In this document: one piece after another, positions 36,829 through 45,915 of the stretch | Position numbering within the stretch: position 1 is the stretch's first letter | How the letters are laid out: every line of letters begins with the position of its first letter | DNA from: an uncultured Vibrio sp. | GTDB taxonomy: Bacteria; Pseudomonadota; Gammaproteobacteria; Enterobacterales; Vibrionaceae | Direction: 5' to 3' | Assembly: GCA_947504195.1 (NCBI GenBank) | Contig: CANNGN010000003.1 | Coordinates: 310,001-374,000 of the forward strand | Length of the DNA stretch: 64,000 bases | Program-made: the position numbers and the translations under genes | The notes under the pieces: model-generated | The model's input: only the letters and a program-made list of their open reading frames with translations | What the model was told of the DNA's origin: nothing | Database searches by the model: none

Positions 36829-37488
36829 ATGGATTCTAAAATTAAAGAAGAACTGTTTACCCTGTTTCCTTCGCTAATTCGTTTAGATGATGATTTGCTA
36901 CGAAGGTTTAAGCAAGAAAGTCGTTATATCGATGTTCCATCGGGAACCGTACTCTTTGATCTCAATAGCCCATGTACTGCCTTTCCTCTTATACTTTCTG
37001 GTTGTGTTCGCGTGGTTTGTCAAAGTGACACCGGCCGTGAACTCCATCTCTATGATGTGAATCCAGGAGACAGTTGTATCATCACTAGCAGTTGTCTTCT
37101 TGGTCATAGCGCTTATCCAGCCCGTGGCGTCGCGGATGGTCAATTAAATGCGGTGATGATACCTCGGGCATTATTTTCTAAATTAATGGAAAAACACCCT
37201 GAATTTAGCCTCTACATTTTTTCACTTTTTGGCGAACGACTCGTCGATCTGATGCGCTTGATTGAAGAGGTTTCGTTTCGCAAACTCGATCAACGCTTAG
37301 CCGTCTTGTTACTGCGTAAAGGAAGACACATCCAAACAACTCACCAAAGTCTTGCCGATGAACTGGGGAGTGTTCGAGAAATCATTAGCCGACTTTTAAA
37401 AAACTTTGCTGAGCAAGGAATAGTGGAACTCGGCCGAGAAAGAATTACGATTTTGGATGAAAAAGCGTTAGAAGCGATCACGGTATAG
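36829..37488 (+). CDS. Crp/Fnr family regulator
   Basis: 219 residues: cyclic-nucleotide-type beta barrel (about 15-130) and a C-terminal winged helix with HQSLADELGSVREIISRLLKN. It has no N-terminal Cys cluster as in FNR; Cys in SPCTAF, SGCVRVVCQ, SCIITSSCLL remain. Effector unknown. Start ATG 36829 with AAAGG upstream; TTG at 36823 less likely. A DUF2892 membrane gene follows. Confidence 0.88.
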   Translation: MDSKIKEELFTLFPSLIRLDDDLLRRFKQESRYIDVPSGTVLFDLNSPCTAFPLILSGCVRVVCQSDTGRELHLYDVNPGDSCIITSSCLLGHSAYPARGVADGQLNAVMIPRALFSKLMEKHPEFSLYIFSLFGERLVDLMRLIEEVSFRKLDQRLAVLLLRKGRHIQTTHQSLADELGSVREIISRLLKNFAEQGIVELGRERITILDEKALEAITV

Positions 37489-37591
37489 GTACACGTCAAT
37501 AAAAAGCCAACCCTATGTAACAAAAGTCACATACGTTAAAATCACCTTTCTCTAATATATCCATCTCAATAACAAAGATTGGACTATTACT

Positions 37592-37801
37592 ATGAATAAA
37601 AACGTAGGCGGCATCGACAAAACTTTACGCATTATCGCGGGAATCGTACTCCTAGCATTGACGTTTGTACTCGCAAATGAAAACGGTTTATGGCTGTGGG
37701 GCTTAATTGGGATTATTCCACTAGCAACGGGCTTACTCAGCAGATGCCCTATTTATCCACTGCTCGGGTTTAGCTCTTGCCCACTAAAACGTTCTGAGTA
37801 A
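37592..37801 (+). CDS. DUF2892 (YgaP-like) inner membrane protein
   Basis: 69 residues, two membrane helices (LRIIAGIVLLALTFVLA and LWLWGLIGIIPLATGLL) followed by SRCPIYPLLGFSSCP. The NVGGIDKTLRIIAG start and the C-terminal Cys motif define DUF2892, often found with rhodaneses and Crp-type regulators. Placed 100 bases after the Crp/Fnr gene, so a target of it is plausible. Confidence 0.9.
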   Translation: MNKNVGGIDKTLRIIAGIVLLALTFVLANENGLWLWGLIGIIPLATGLLSRCPIYPLLGFSSCPLKRSE

Positions 37802-37863
37802 AAACTCGTCTAGATAAGCGCGAAGGTAACGTTGTTTAACATAAGTCACCGAACATAAAACAC

Positions 37864-37893
37864 AAAAAAGTCGCCCAATATTGGCGACTTTTT
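37864..37893. terminator. bidirectional terminator
   Basis: AAAAGTCGCC / GGCGACTTTTT stem-loop with A- and T-tracts, between the converging DUF2892 and luxT-like genes. Confidence 0.9.
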
Positions 37894-37934
37894 AGGGTGT
37901 TTGCCCTAACTCTACTCAATGATTAAAATATCAA

Positions 37935-38396
37935 CTAACGGGACATCTTAACCAGCGACTTTCCAAGTAAGCAATCAAGAGTATGTTCCGCTTCACTGCC
38001 TAATTTCTCTACGCTTATTTCATACAAGCTATCTAAACCCTTTTTAGAAAAGTTTAACGACCCATCCGCAATCACAATGTGGTGGATAAATAATCGGAGA
38101 ATAGCAACAAACCGATAGCTGGATAACGCTTCGGTCCAACTTTGTTTAAACGTTTCGATACCGCCATCGAATACTAAATGCTCAACAAATATTTTAAATA
38201 GAGTTCCATCTATAGCATCGGTAAAGTCGGTTTTTCTCGGAAAATGATGGCTAATTCCGGTACGAGAGATCCCTGTGTATTCACTTAATGTCGTATATGA
38301 CATTTTGTCATAGCCTAATTCAAGCATCTGTTCGACAACGGCTTCTTTTATAATTCGAATCGTTTGCTCTGTGTCTTCTTTACTTCTTTTTGGCAT
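37935..38396 (-). CDS. luxT: LuxT-like TetR family regulator
   Basis: 153 residues (about 17 kDa), short for TetR. Begins MPKRSKEDTEQTI, then the helix-turn-helix KMSYTTLSEYTGISRTGISHHFPRKTDF. Size and N-terminal sequence agree with LuxT, which in V. harveyi represses swrZ and affects quorum-sensing outputs; the symbol rests on recall of that sequence. Single gene with a 341-base leader region. Confidence 0.7.
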   Translation of the reverse strand: MPKRSKEDTEQTIRIIKEAVVEQMLELGYDKMSYTTLSEYTGISRTGISHHFPRKTDFTDAIDGTLFKIFVEHLVFDGGIETFKQSWTEALSSYRFVAILRLFIHHIVIADGSLNFSKKGLDSLYEISVEKLGSEAEHTLDCLLGKSLVKMSR

Positions 38397-38737
38397 ACTT
38401 TAGGCTCTCCCAAACGCGCATAGGAACTACAGCACCCACATACCGAATTGAAGGGATTCAATTCATTCATGAGTTATAAAACGATGGTGTTGCAAATATC
38501 ACGGTCTACCTTGTGTAATGAATAATCTCGATTCATTGAGGCTACGGCAATCATTCTGCTTAAATTATGCTAGCTCAATGGCATAATGCATGTTGGATTC
38601 GTGAAGACAATCACATAGGTAGCGCGCCACGCCATTGATTAGCAAACTTATATCGATCAACATTTTGTTTTTTAGTCTGGCGCTAGAGGTTGGTTAAGAT
38701 CTACAATACCAACATTATTATCAAGGGGATTTAGATT
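38397..38737 (+). other. intergenic region between luxT-like gene and yfcZ
   Basis: 341 bases carrying the divergent promoters. GGGG lies 12 bases before the yfcZ ATG. No riboswitch, terminator or long repeat recognised. Confidence 0.4.
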
Positions 38738-39040
38738 ATGAGTAACAATACCAATGTAGAAAGCGATGTTTGTGAAGCGTGCGGAACATCTGGTGAAATT
38801 GGCTTTATCATTAAAGAAGGCGATGAGGTAGCGGAAGTTTCCATTACGGCGTCTTCGAAAGAGTTGCTTGAGTCGGAGTTATCTAAATACATCGAATTGG
38901 CAAAAACGGTATGTTCCGCAGTAGAGTATGAAAGCAGTGAGCTCACAGACGAGTCAACTCAATTAGAAGCTCGTTTTAAATTCGAAGTCAGTGCTGAAAA
39001 GCTCATTTTTGAACTTAAATCGCGTTCACTTACGCGTTAA
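38738..39040 (+). CDS. yfcZ: YfcZ/YiiS family protein (DUF406)
   Basis: 100 residues. VCEACGTSGEIGFIIKEGDEVAEVSI at the start, with a CX2C pair, is the family signature; the rest is an alpha/beta unit. Function not established; common in Vibrio and enterobacteria. Monocistronic. Confidence 0.85.
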   Translation: MSNNTNVESDVCEACGTSGEIGFIIKEGDEVAEVSITASSKELLESELSKYIELAKTVCSAVEYESSELTDESTQLEARFKFEVSAEKLIFELKSRSLTR

Positions 39041-39158
39041 TCTTAGTATAAGATCCAATAAAGCGGCCTCGTGTCGCTTTTTGTCTTTTTAGTCCTCAAT
39101 TTTGCGAGTCGGTAAGATCTGACCCATACTCTAAAAAACCAATGACTAAAGCCCGTTT

Positions 39159-39767
39159 ATGCACCGACCTCTCTTCCTTGTCCTATTTCTTGTTTTGCAC
39201 TCATTCTCTTTTTCAGTGAGTAGCGAGCCTTTAACTCAACTTCATATGCTCAACTATCTCGATAACTACGGCAATTTAGACTTACGCCAACGAGCATTCA
39301 CCGCACTACCGGATGGATTGGTCGTTAAGAATGATCTCGATATATCTAGAACAAAAATGACGCAGTTACCACAAGGGTTAGAAGTCAACGGCAACCTTAT
39401 TGCGACCAACTGTTTATTGGAGAAGGTTCAACCTGGTACGAAAGTCGTTGGTTTTGGCAATTTTATTGGTGCCAAAATCAAACGTTGGCCTGCAGGTATT
39501 ATTATTGGAGGCTACCTGAATTTCACCGATACCCCATTAAACAGTTTGCCACCAAACCTCTCGGTAAAAGGCGATCTAAGTGTCATACGCACACCACTTT
39601 CAGAATTACCGAATAGAATAAAGATCGCGGGAAATCTCTACATTGGGGGCTCCGCCATTACGCAATTTCCAGACACAATGACGGTAGAAGGCAATATTTA
39701 CTTAGGAGGTAACGTTATTACCAAGTGGCCTACCAACCTAACGTTAGGAGGCGCTGTCGCAAAATAA
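39159..39767 (+). CDS. secreted repeat protein, leucine-rich-repeat-like
   Basis: 202 residues: signal peptide (PLFLVLFLVLHSFSFSVSS) followed by about seven repeats of roughly 20 residues with the form LPxGLxVxGNLxxxxTxIxxLP (for example ALPDGLVVKNDLDISRTKMT and SELPNRIKIAGNLYIGG). The period resembles short bacterial LRRs of the IpaH/YopM kind; no catalytic domain follows. It has no capping domain at the end and stops within a repeat, so it may be trimmed. Role unknown. Confidence 0.7.
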   Translation: MHRPLFLVLFLVLHSFSFSVSSEPLTQLHMLNYLDNYGNLDLRQRAFTALPDGLVVKNDLDISRTKMTQLPQGLEVNGNLIATNCLLEKVQPGTKVVGFGNFIGAKIKRWPAGIIIGGYLNFTDTPLNSLPPNLSVKGDLSVIRTPLSELPNRIKIAGNLYIGGSAITQFPDTMTVEGNIYLGGNVITKWPTNLTLGGAVAK

Positions 39768-39768
39768 A

Positions 39769-39786
39769 GCCCCGCAATTGCGAGGC
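39769..39786 (-). terminator. terminator after acyltransferase gene
   Basis: GCC-C-CGCAATTGCG-A-GGC hairpin; on the minus strand it is followed by TTTATTTT. Confidence 0.65.
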
Positions 39787-39791
39787 TAACA

Positions 39792-40910
39792 TTAACTAAT
39801 ATCGTGAAGCTTATTCGCGACTGGATTGGCGTATGAAGCGAGGAGATATGGATGAGCTTCTGCGGGAAGTTTGGATAACTTCTCATCGAGACACTCTCGT
39901 GTCGCGTCAGTAACCTCTTCATCTTCATTTTTCGCAGCGAGATTATTAATAGGGAAAAGTTTGTAGTTAACATGTATTTGACGGTCGATCTCTTGGGCTA
40001 AAGCTTCTGGTGTCTCGAAATCACCATCGATAACGTCACCAAACGCGACTTCTACACGCCCTTTATTGCCCACAAGACCTTGAATGATACTATCAATATC
40101 TTCAAATTCACTCTTCTTGTAACTGCCATGGGCTGCTTTTTGGTATAACTCATTGGCTTTCGCTAAATCACAAGGATCGTTTTCATATGAAATTGATACC
40201 GGTACAATTTTAAGCTCTTTGATATAGTCAGAGAATTGAACTTTCTGTTTACGTCCTTCAACAAAAAGCATTTTTAAAATCGCTGGATCGGTAAAGTCAT
40301 TGCCATCTTTCGCACGCCCCTCTTTCTGAGCAATCCAGATCGAGTTTTTGGAATCCAAAGAATGTTTAATGTAACTAGACAAAGTACCCAGCGCCTTCAT
40401 CATTTCTCTCGGAGCCTTAGCGGAACGTTTAACAATAAAGCTCTTATTAATTCTCATTAACTCAGTCACACAAGGTTTGCGTAATAAGTTATCGCCGATA
40501 GCAATGCGTACTGTTTGGTGGCCAGTAATATATAACCCATAATTAACGAGTGCTGGATCCATTGCGATATCACGATGATTCGAAATAAATAAGTATGATG
40601 TCGACTTATCGAGCTTATCCAAACCGGTATACGCAACTCCATCAGTCGTAGATTCAAGAGAACGTTCTAGATAGCTCTTAACTTCTTTCTGAATAGCGTC
40701 CACACTCGTCAATTTTACCCATTTATATTTAAGGTAAACCTTAACGAAAGGAGACATAAGTACACGTACTAAGTGATTTTTACTGGAAAAACGATGCTTA
40801 ATGATGGCGTTAATAAATTCATCATCATTAATTAAACGATCAAGAGCTGCTGGGATTTCATCGTCGTTGTAAGGGCGAATATCAAAGTATGGATCGTTGT
40901 CTGAGTTCAT
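39792..40910 (-). CDS. PlsC-like acyltransferase
   Basis: 372 residues. The 1-acylglycerol-3-phosphate acyltransferase pattern is present: FISNHRDIAMDPALVN (block I), then IAQKEGRAKDGNDF (block III, EGR). The block I spacing here is H-X5-D if the second Asp is used, not the usual H-X4-D. No clear membrane helix; probably membrane-associated lipid metabolism enzyme. Start at ATG 40910; ribosome site weak. Confidence 0.75.
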   Translation of the reverse strand: MNSDNDPYFDIRPYNDDEIPAALDRLINDDEFINAIIKHRFSSKNHLVRVLMSPFVKVYLKYKWVKLTSVDAIQKEVKSYLERSLESTTDGVAYTGLDKLDKSTSYLFISNHRDIAMDPALVNYGLYITGHQTVRIAIGDNLLRKPCVTELMRINKSFIVKRSAKAPREMMKALGTLSSYIKHSLDSKNSIWIAQKEGRAKDGNDFTDPAILKMLFVEGRKQKVQFSDYIKELKIVPVSISYENDPCDLAKANELYQKAAHGSYKKSEFEDIDSIIQGLVGNKGRVEVAFGDVIDGDFETPEALAQEIDRQIHVNYKLFPINNLAAKNEDEEVTDATRECLDEKLSKLPAEAHPYLLASYANPVANKLHDIS

Positions 40911-41075
40911 AATCACTACGGTCGGTTAAAAAACTCGTCTATTCTACGCGTAGTTGACATAAGTGATAGGTATCGATGAAAAAAAAGTAAATGGTCTGAC
41001 CTCTAGTAAGGTTAATCTCACGCTTAAGTTGGCCTTTTAGCCTCTAAAGCGGTACCCTTGCCGAGAATTAGATGA

Positions 41076-41699
41076 ATGAGAAAAAAAATGAACTACGCTG
41101 TAAACCTTGAATACCATGATTGTAAACATTTGATAGTGACACCAAGAAAACGGTCACTCAAACACAGTTTACTTTATGTTCATTCGGGTTTGGTATTACT
41201 GCGCTTAGGTAAGCGAGAATATGCTATTGAGGAAGGCCAAGCATGGTGGATTCCAGCAGATTGCCTTGTCAGTCTATCTTTTGTGCCTAACTCTCAGTCA
41301 ACTCAAGTTGATTTATCACAACGTACGGTTTTAAATTTTCCGAATCAATCTGGACGTGTTGAGCTCTCAGAGCTTGCTTTACAAAGCCTTTTACGTCTTT
41401 CATCTATAGAACGTAGCCATCCACTTTATGCACCTATTTCAGAATTATTGAAATATGAGGCCACTCAATTCAAACCACTGTTAATTGATTCTCCAATGAG
41501 TAATGCTATTTCTCAATGGAAACCTAACTCTGTTAAGCACAACGATTCAATATTGGACGCGGAATTGCAACTTGCTCTATTAATACGAGAAGCGCGTAAA
41601 TTGGAACTATCAGGTAGAGCAGAGTCACAAATTGCCGCTCAATGGTTCGATGGTAATACTCTGCAATATCAGCAACTAAAAGCCATATTGTTGGCCTAA
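41076..41699 (+). CDS. cupin-type protein resembling the AraC ligand domain, no HTH
   Basis: 207 residues. Residues 30-75 (SLLYVHSGLVLLRLGKREYAIEEGQAWWIPADC in pieces) look like the AraC_binding cupin, but the usual C-terminal double helix-turn-helix is absent; the end (LALLIREARKLELSGRAESQIAAQWF) keeps only a helix. Either a solitary sensor or an AraC regulator that lost its DNA-binding part. Start at 41076 or 41088. Confidence 0.65.
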   Translation: MRKKMNYAVNLEYHDCKHLIVTPRKRSLKHSLLYVHSGLVLLRLGKREYAIEEGQAWWIPADCLVSLSFVPNSQSTQVDLSQRTVLNFPNQSGRVELSELALQSLLRLSSIERSHPLYAPISELLKYEATQFKPLLIDSPMSNAISQWKPNSVKHNDSILDAELQLALLIREARKLELSGRAESQIAAQWFDGNTLQYQQLKAILLA

Positions 41700-41778
41700 A
41701 TCCAGATATGCTTCAGTCGAATGCATTCGCTTTTTTTAATTGTGCTCTGCTACCGTTAAATCGTAAAAATGATAAAAT

Positions 41779-42924
41779 CTAGAATTCAATCTCTACATCA
41801 GTAAGTGGAACGCAACAACACGCCAGTACCATTCCGGCTTCGGTATCGATATGAGCCAATGCAGGCGCATCTTGTTGCTCAACCTCTCCTTTCGTTACTT
41901 TAACTCGACATGCTCCACATAACCCAGCTCGACAACTGCTCGCAATTGGAACACCGTTTCGCTCACTCTGCTCTAATAATGTAAACTGATTGTTTCCTAA
42001 GATAGAAACACCGTTAAATTTCAAATTTAGCGTACTATGAGAAGTGTCGTTATCTGTGGCTAAAGCATTATCTGCATCCAAAAGGTTTGCAGCATGAGTA
42101 TTGTCTTCATAATGATCACCATCTTGATATTCCAAAACTTCTACAACATCATTTTGATGAATAAAACCTTCATTTAATGGCACGAGATTCTGACCAAAGA
42201 AGATACCTCCTCGCTCGTCCGCTCTAAAGGTTGCCAAGGTTTTCAACGGCTCTTGTGAGGGTCTAAAGTCACCTTTTTCTACGTCAACAGTGGTCAACAC
42301 ACAACGTTCACAGGGCTTTGATATAAGAAACTCAACCTCACCTATTCTAATTTTTTTCCATTTATCTTCAGCAAACGGCTCACTTCCAGCAACGACTAAG
42401 TTTGGCCGAAATTGAGCCATCTTATGATCTACCGAGCTACGAGAATTTAGCTCTTCTAACGATGCTTCGCCAATCAAAAGTAAAGGATACCCATCAGCAA
42501 AACTAACATTATGCCCAAACTTCTCGCGTACTCGATTTGACTGTTCGCCACTATAAAGTAGCTGAACGGGCTCGCCAACAATATCGCTAAACCATTCACT
42601 CGCCTGTTTGGTCGTACTGTATGCAGAAAAAGTATCACTCCAGACCGACGTTTCTACTTCTGATAAATCAAATTGATGGTATTGGATCACCAGATCACTT
42701 TTATTGGGATAACTAAAGCGAATACCATTGGCCAAAAATGCCGAACGTATTTTAACCATTTGTGGAAAACGCCTCGCGGTCACCATTCTCCCATTATAGA
42801 GCGCTAACATAAATCTGCGATCAAACGTAAGGCCTTGTTTTTCGACCCATACAGATGAAAATGAGACACCTGCTATGGATTTCACGGGATAAACAGTAAC
42901 TTGAGATAATTCCAGTTGGGACAT
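41779..42924 (-). CDS. ycbX: YcbX-like MOSC protein with C-terminal [2Fe-2S] ferredoxin domain
   Basis: Molybdenum-cofactor enzyme that reduces N-hydroxylated bases and amines. 381 residues: MOSC_N barrel (VTVYPVKSIAGVSF, GLTFDRRFML), MOSC domain with the Moco Cys in SKPCERCVLTTVD, then a plant-type ferredoxin domain with CRAGLCGAC and a distal Cys in LACCC. Start ATG 42924 with AGGA 7 bases upstream. Needs Mo, like nitrogenase, but is not in the nif operons. Confidence 0.9.
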   Translation of the reverse strand: MSQLELSQVTVYPVKSIAGVSFSSVWVEKQGLTFDRRFMLALYNGRMVTARRFPQMVKIRSAFLANGIRFSYPNKSDLVIQYHQFDLSEVETSVWSDTFSAYSTTKQASEWFSDIVGEPVQLLYSGEQSNRVREKFGHNVSFADGYPLLLIGEASLEELNSRSSVDHKMAQFRPNLVVAGSEPFAEDKWKKIRIGEVEFLISKPCERCVLTTVDVEKGDFRPSQEPLKTLATFRADERGGIFFGQNLVPLNEGFIHQNDVVEVLEYQDGDHYEDNTHAANLLDADNALATDNDTSHSTLNLKFNGVSILGNNQFTLLEQSERNGVPIASSCRAGLCGACRVKVTKGEVEQQDAPALAHIDTEAGMVLACCCVPLTDVEIEF

Positions 42925-43135
42925 TTTCACTTCCTAGCTCAGCTAACAGGTTTTAGCTCTCGATAATAATCGAAATTATTTCGTATGACTATTTGTTTAA
43001 TCTGATGTTCTCATCTCGAATTATCGGATGAAATTTTTCTGTATATCTTCTATTATGCTGGCGATTCAATTAGGGTTGGAGTGACTAATTGGGGCTTTTT
43101 CTAGGTATTATTTACATTAATTGGTGGAGCTTAAA

Positions 43136-44173
43136 ATGACTAAAATAACAATGACTCGTCCTGACGATTGGCATGTACACTTGCGAGATGGTGACGTATT
43201 ACCTGATACCGTTCGTGATATTAGCCGATACAATGGACGCGCACTCATTATGCCCAATACCGTTCCACCGACAACAAATACCGAACAAGCATTAGCATAC
43301 CGAGAGCGTATTTTAGCACACAACACCAATTCAACTTTCTCGCCTTTAATGTCACTTTATCTTACTGATAGCACCAGTGTTGAAGAGATCACGAAAGCAA
43401 AAGAAACGGGGTTAATCGTAGCGGCAAAACTCTACCCTGCTGGAGCGACAACGAACTCCGACTCAGGTGTTACTGACCCGAAGAATATTTATCCAGTACT
43501 TGAAGCGATGGAAAAAGCAGGAATGCTTCTTCTAATTCATGGTGAAGTCACAACACATGATGTCGATATTTTTGATCGTGAAAAGCAATTTTTAGAAACA
43601 GTCTTGGCTCCGATAGTGAATGATTTCCCAAATTTAAAAATCGTTATTGAACATATTACGACGAAAGAAGCTGCAGACTTTGTAATAAATGCAAATGAGA
43701 ACGTTGCAGCGACGATTACTGCTCACCACTTAATGTTCAATCGAAATCATATGCTGGTAGGTGGAATCAAACCTCATTTTTATTGCTTACCTATTCTAAA
43801 ACGCAGTACCCACCAACAAGCGTTAGTCGCAGCTGCGACATCTGGTAGCAAGAAGTTCTTTCTAGGGACAGATTCAGCACCACACGCAAAAGGCCTAAAA
43901 GAGAATGCCTGTGGGTGTGCTGGCTCATATACTGCGCACGCCGCGTTAGAGCTCTATGCAGAAGTGTTTGAACAAGCAGGTAAATTAGAAAACCTAGAAG
44001 CCTTTGCCTCATTCAATGGTCCAGATTTCTACGGATTACCACGTAACAGTGACAAAGTAATATTAGAAAAGTCAGCATGGACAGTTGATGCAGTGATGCC
44101 ATTTGGTTCAAATGATGTCGTACCAATAAAAGCAGGTGAAACTGTTGAGTGGTCGGTAAAAGAGTGTCTCTAA
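43136..44173 (+). CDS. pyrC: PyrC, dihydroorotase
   Basis: Closes carbamoyl-aspartate to dihydroorotate in pyrimidine synthesis. 345 residues, class II type: [12 protein letters not shown] (metal His pair), MPNTVPPTT, the carboxylated Lys in [26 protein letters not shown] and GTDSAPH. Start ATG 43136 with GGAG 6 bases upstream. Followed by a strong terminator. Confidence 0.96.
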   Translation: MTKITMTRPDDWHVHLRDGDVLPDTVRDISRYNGRALIMPNTVPPTTNTEQALAYRERILAHNTNSTFSPLMSLYLTDSTSVEEITKAKETGLIVAAKLYPAGATTNSDSGVTDPKNIYPVLEAMEKAGMLLLIHGEVTTHDVDIFDREKQFLETVLAPIVNDFPNLKIVIEHITTKEAADFVINANENVAATITAHHLMFNRNHMLVGGIKPHFYCLPILKRSTHQQALVAAATSGSKKFFLGTDSAPHAKGLKENACGCAGSYTAHAALELYAEVFEQAGKLENLEAFASFNGPDFYGLPRNSDKVILEKSAWTVDAVMPFGSNDVVPIKAGETVEWSVKECL

Positions 44174-44191
44174 TATACTGATTTATTTAGT

Positions 44192-44235
44192 CCAAAAATA
44201 AACTGATCCTTCTTAGTCGATCAGTTTATTTTTGG
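44192..44235. terminator. terminator after pyrC
   Basis: Perfect 17-base stem (CCAAAAATAAACTGATC and its complement), 10-base loop. Confidence 0.9.
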
Positions 44236-44567
44236 ATACTCATATAGACATAATAACTGTTTCAACTCCAACTCATTCATGTGATTTACACCGCACCATC
44301 TCAGAGTATCGTCACCCCTTTTTTGTTATCAAAAGAAAGTGATATTTATTATCAAAAACGTAGCCACCCTAACATTGTTACTCTATAATTTTTAACTATT
44401 AAAGATATTAGCATTCACATTTGTCCATATGTTTGTATTAGTTAAGCTATATAATTAAAGCCTTATTTAGCTTTCTCCACGATACAAAATGTCTGTACTA
44501 TGCAATTGATAGGTTCAGTTGTTGTAGTTACAAATTAACATTCACCTGTTTATCCGTGAGCCTAAAA
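44236..44567 (+). other. intergenic region before LbH acyltransferase
   Basis: 332 AT-rich bases, promoter region of the next gene; no structured element recognised. Confidence 0.35.
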
Positions 44568-45104
44568 ATGATCAAACTAGCTTTTTATTACATCTTTTTA
44601 AGTAAATTACCTTCTGCACGTTTTACGCCTATCTTTTCAAATTGGCGAGTTTGGTATTTTCAGAATATCTTAAAAATAATGAAAAAGGGTGGAAACCCAG
44701 CCATGATTGGCAACAATGTTTACATTGCGAAGGGAGATAAAGTGAGCTTTGGAAGCGGCTGCCGTATCAATGAAAACCTTTATCTAGAAAAAGTAACAAT
44801 TGGCGATGACGTTTTAATTGCACCTAATGTTACGATTCTAAGCCGTATGCATGAATTTGAACGTATTGATATACCGATGTCACTACAAGGATATCGCGAA
44901 GAAAAAATTGTCACAATTGGCGACGATGTTTGGCTTGGTCGGAATGTTGTTGTTCTTCCTGGTGTGACAATAGCGAAAGGAGCCATAGTCGCAGCTGGAG
45001 CCATTGTGACAAAGGATGTACCTGAATACGCGGTTGTCGGCGGTGTGCCAGCTCAAATTTTAACAAACCGTAAAAAAGATGATACTAATGGTGCTGGAAA
45101 CTAG
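44568..45104 (+). CDS. left-handed beta-helix (hexapeptide) acyltransferase
   Basis: 178 residues with hexapeptide repeats ([48 protein letters not shown]) and the closing [12 protein letters not shown] of the WbbJ/NodL/LacA-type O-acetyltransferases. Likely acetylates a surface sugar; no polysaccharide cluster around it. Start taken at ATG 44568; GTG 44556 possible. Confidence 0.85.
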   Translation: MIKLAFYYIFLSKLPSARFTPIFSNWRVWYFQNILKIMKKGGNPAMIGNNVYIAKGDKVSFGSGCRINENLYLEKVTIGDDVLIAPNVTILSRMHEFERIDIPMSLQGYREEKIVTIGDDVWLGRNVVVLPGVTIAKGAIVAAGAIVTKDVPEYAVVGGVPAQILTNRKKDDTNGAGN

Positions 45105-45188
45105 TACCGAGGTGTAAATACTGAACTTCGCCAAATAGCACTGCATCTATTAAGTAGTGCTAGGTCTTATGAATAAGGAAAAATACAA

Positions 45189-45815
45189 ATGTCTCTCGTC
45201 CTATACTACTCTCCGGGCGCTTGTTCTGGAGTGACTATCAATGCCATCGAAGAATTAGGTTTAGAATGTGAATACCGTAAGATTGAACTATCAACGGGGG
45301 CACATAAAACGGAAGAATACCTAAAAATTAACCCGTTTGGTAAAGTTCCCGCTTTGGTAAAAGATGGTCAGCTTTTAACTGAAAACCCTGCAATCTTAAT
45401 TTATCTCAATTCTCTTACCACCGACGCTCGTGTGATTCCTGATACAGATGATGCTTACCAGCGTTCGCTTTATTATTCTGATCTAATGTGGCTTTCTAGT
45501 TCGGTACACCCTTCCGTTAGACATGTATGCATGCCGGGATATTATACCTTGAACGAAGACACAACGGATGTCGTTGCTAAAGGCCGACTTGCACTAACTA
45601 ACTATCTCAAAATGGCAGACGATCGTTTGGCTACGTCGAAATTTTGGTACGGTGATGAATGGGCAATTGTGGATACCTATCTACATTGGTGCTACACCCG
45701 AGCAGAAAAAGGCGGTTTTGCGTTGGATGATTTCCCTGCTTTGATTGCACATCGACAAAGAGTCGAGCAAAAACCAAGTTTCAAACGTCGATTTAACGTT
45801 GAGTTTGGTGAGTAA
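45189..45815 (+). CDS. glutathione S-transferase family protein
   Basis: 208 residues: thioredoxin-like N-terminal domain with LYYSPGACSGVTINAIEELG (SPGACS, beta-class-like Cys) and NPFGKVPALVKDGQLLTENPAI, then an all-helical C-terminal domain. AAGGAA before the ATG. Substrate unknown. Confidence 0.9.
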   Translation: MSLVLYYSPGACSGVTINAIEELGLECEYRKIELSTGAHKTEEYLKINPFGKVPALVKDGQLLTENPAILIYLNSLTTDARVIPDTDDAYQRSLYYSDLMWLSSSVHPSVRHVCMPGYYTLNEDTTDVVAKGRLALTNYLKMADDRLATSKFWYGDEWAIVDTYLHWCYTRAEKGGFALDDFPALIAHRQRVEQKPSFKRRFNVEFGE

Positions 45816-45856
45816 TCAAACTTTCCTCTCCAAACATTAATTCAACTTGTTAATAT

Positions 45857-45897
45857 TTCGAAGTTGACGATACCGCGAATTAAGTCGTCACTTCGAA
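45857..45897. terminator. hairpin between GST and GGDEF-EAL genes
   Basis: TTCGAAG...TGACGA pairs with TCGTCA...CTTCGAA across a 14-base loop; lies between two converging genes, short T-runs on both sides. Confidence 0.6.
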
Positions 45898-45915
45898 TTT
45901 TGATAACTATTAACA

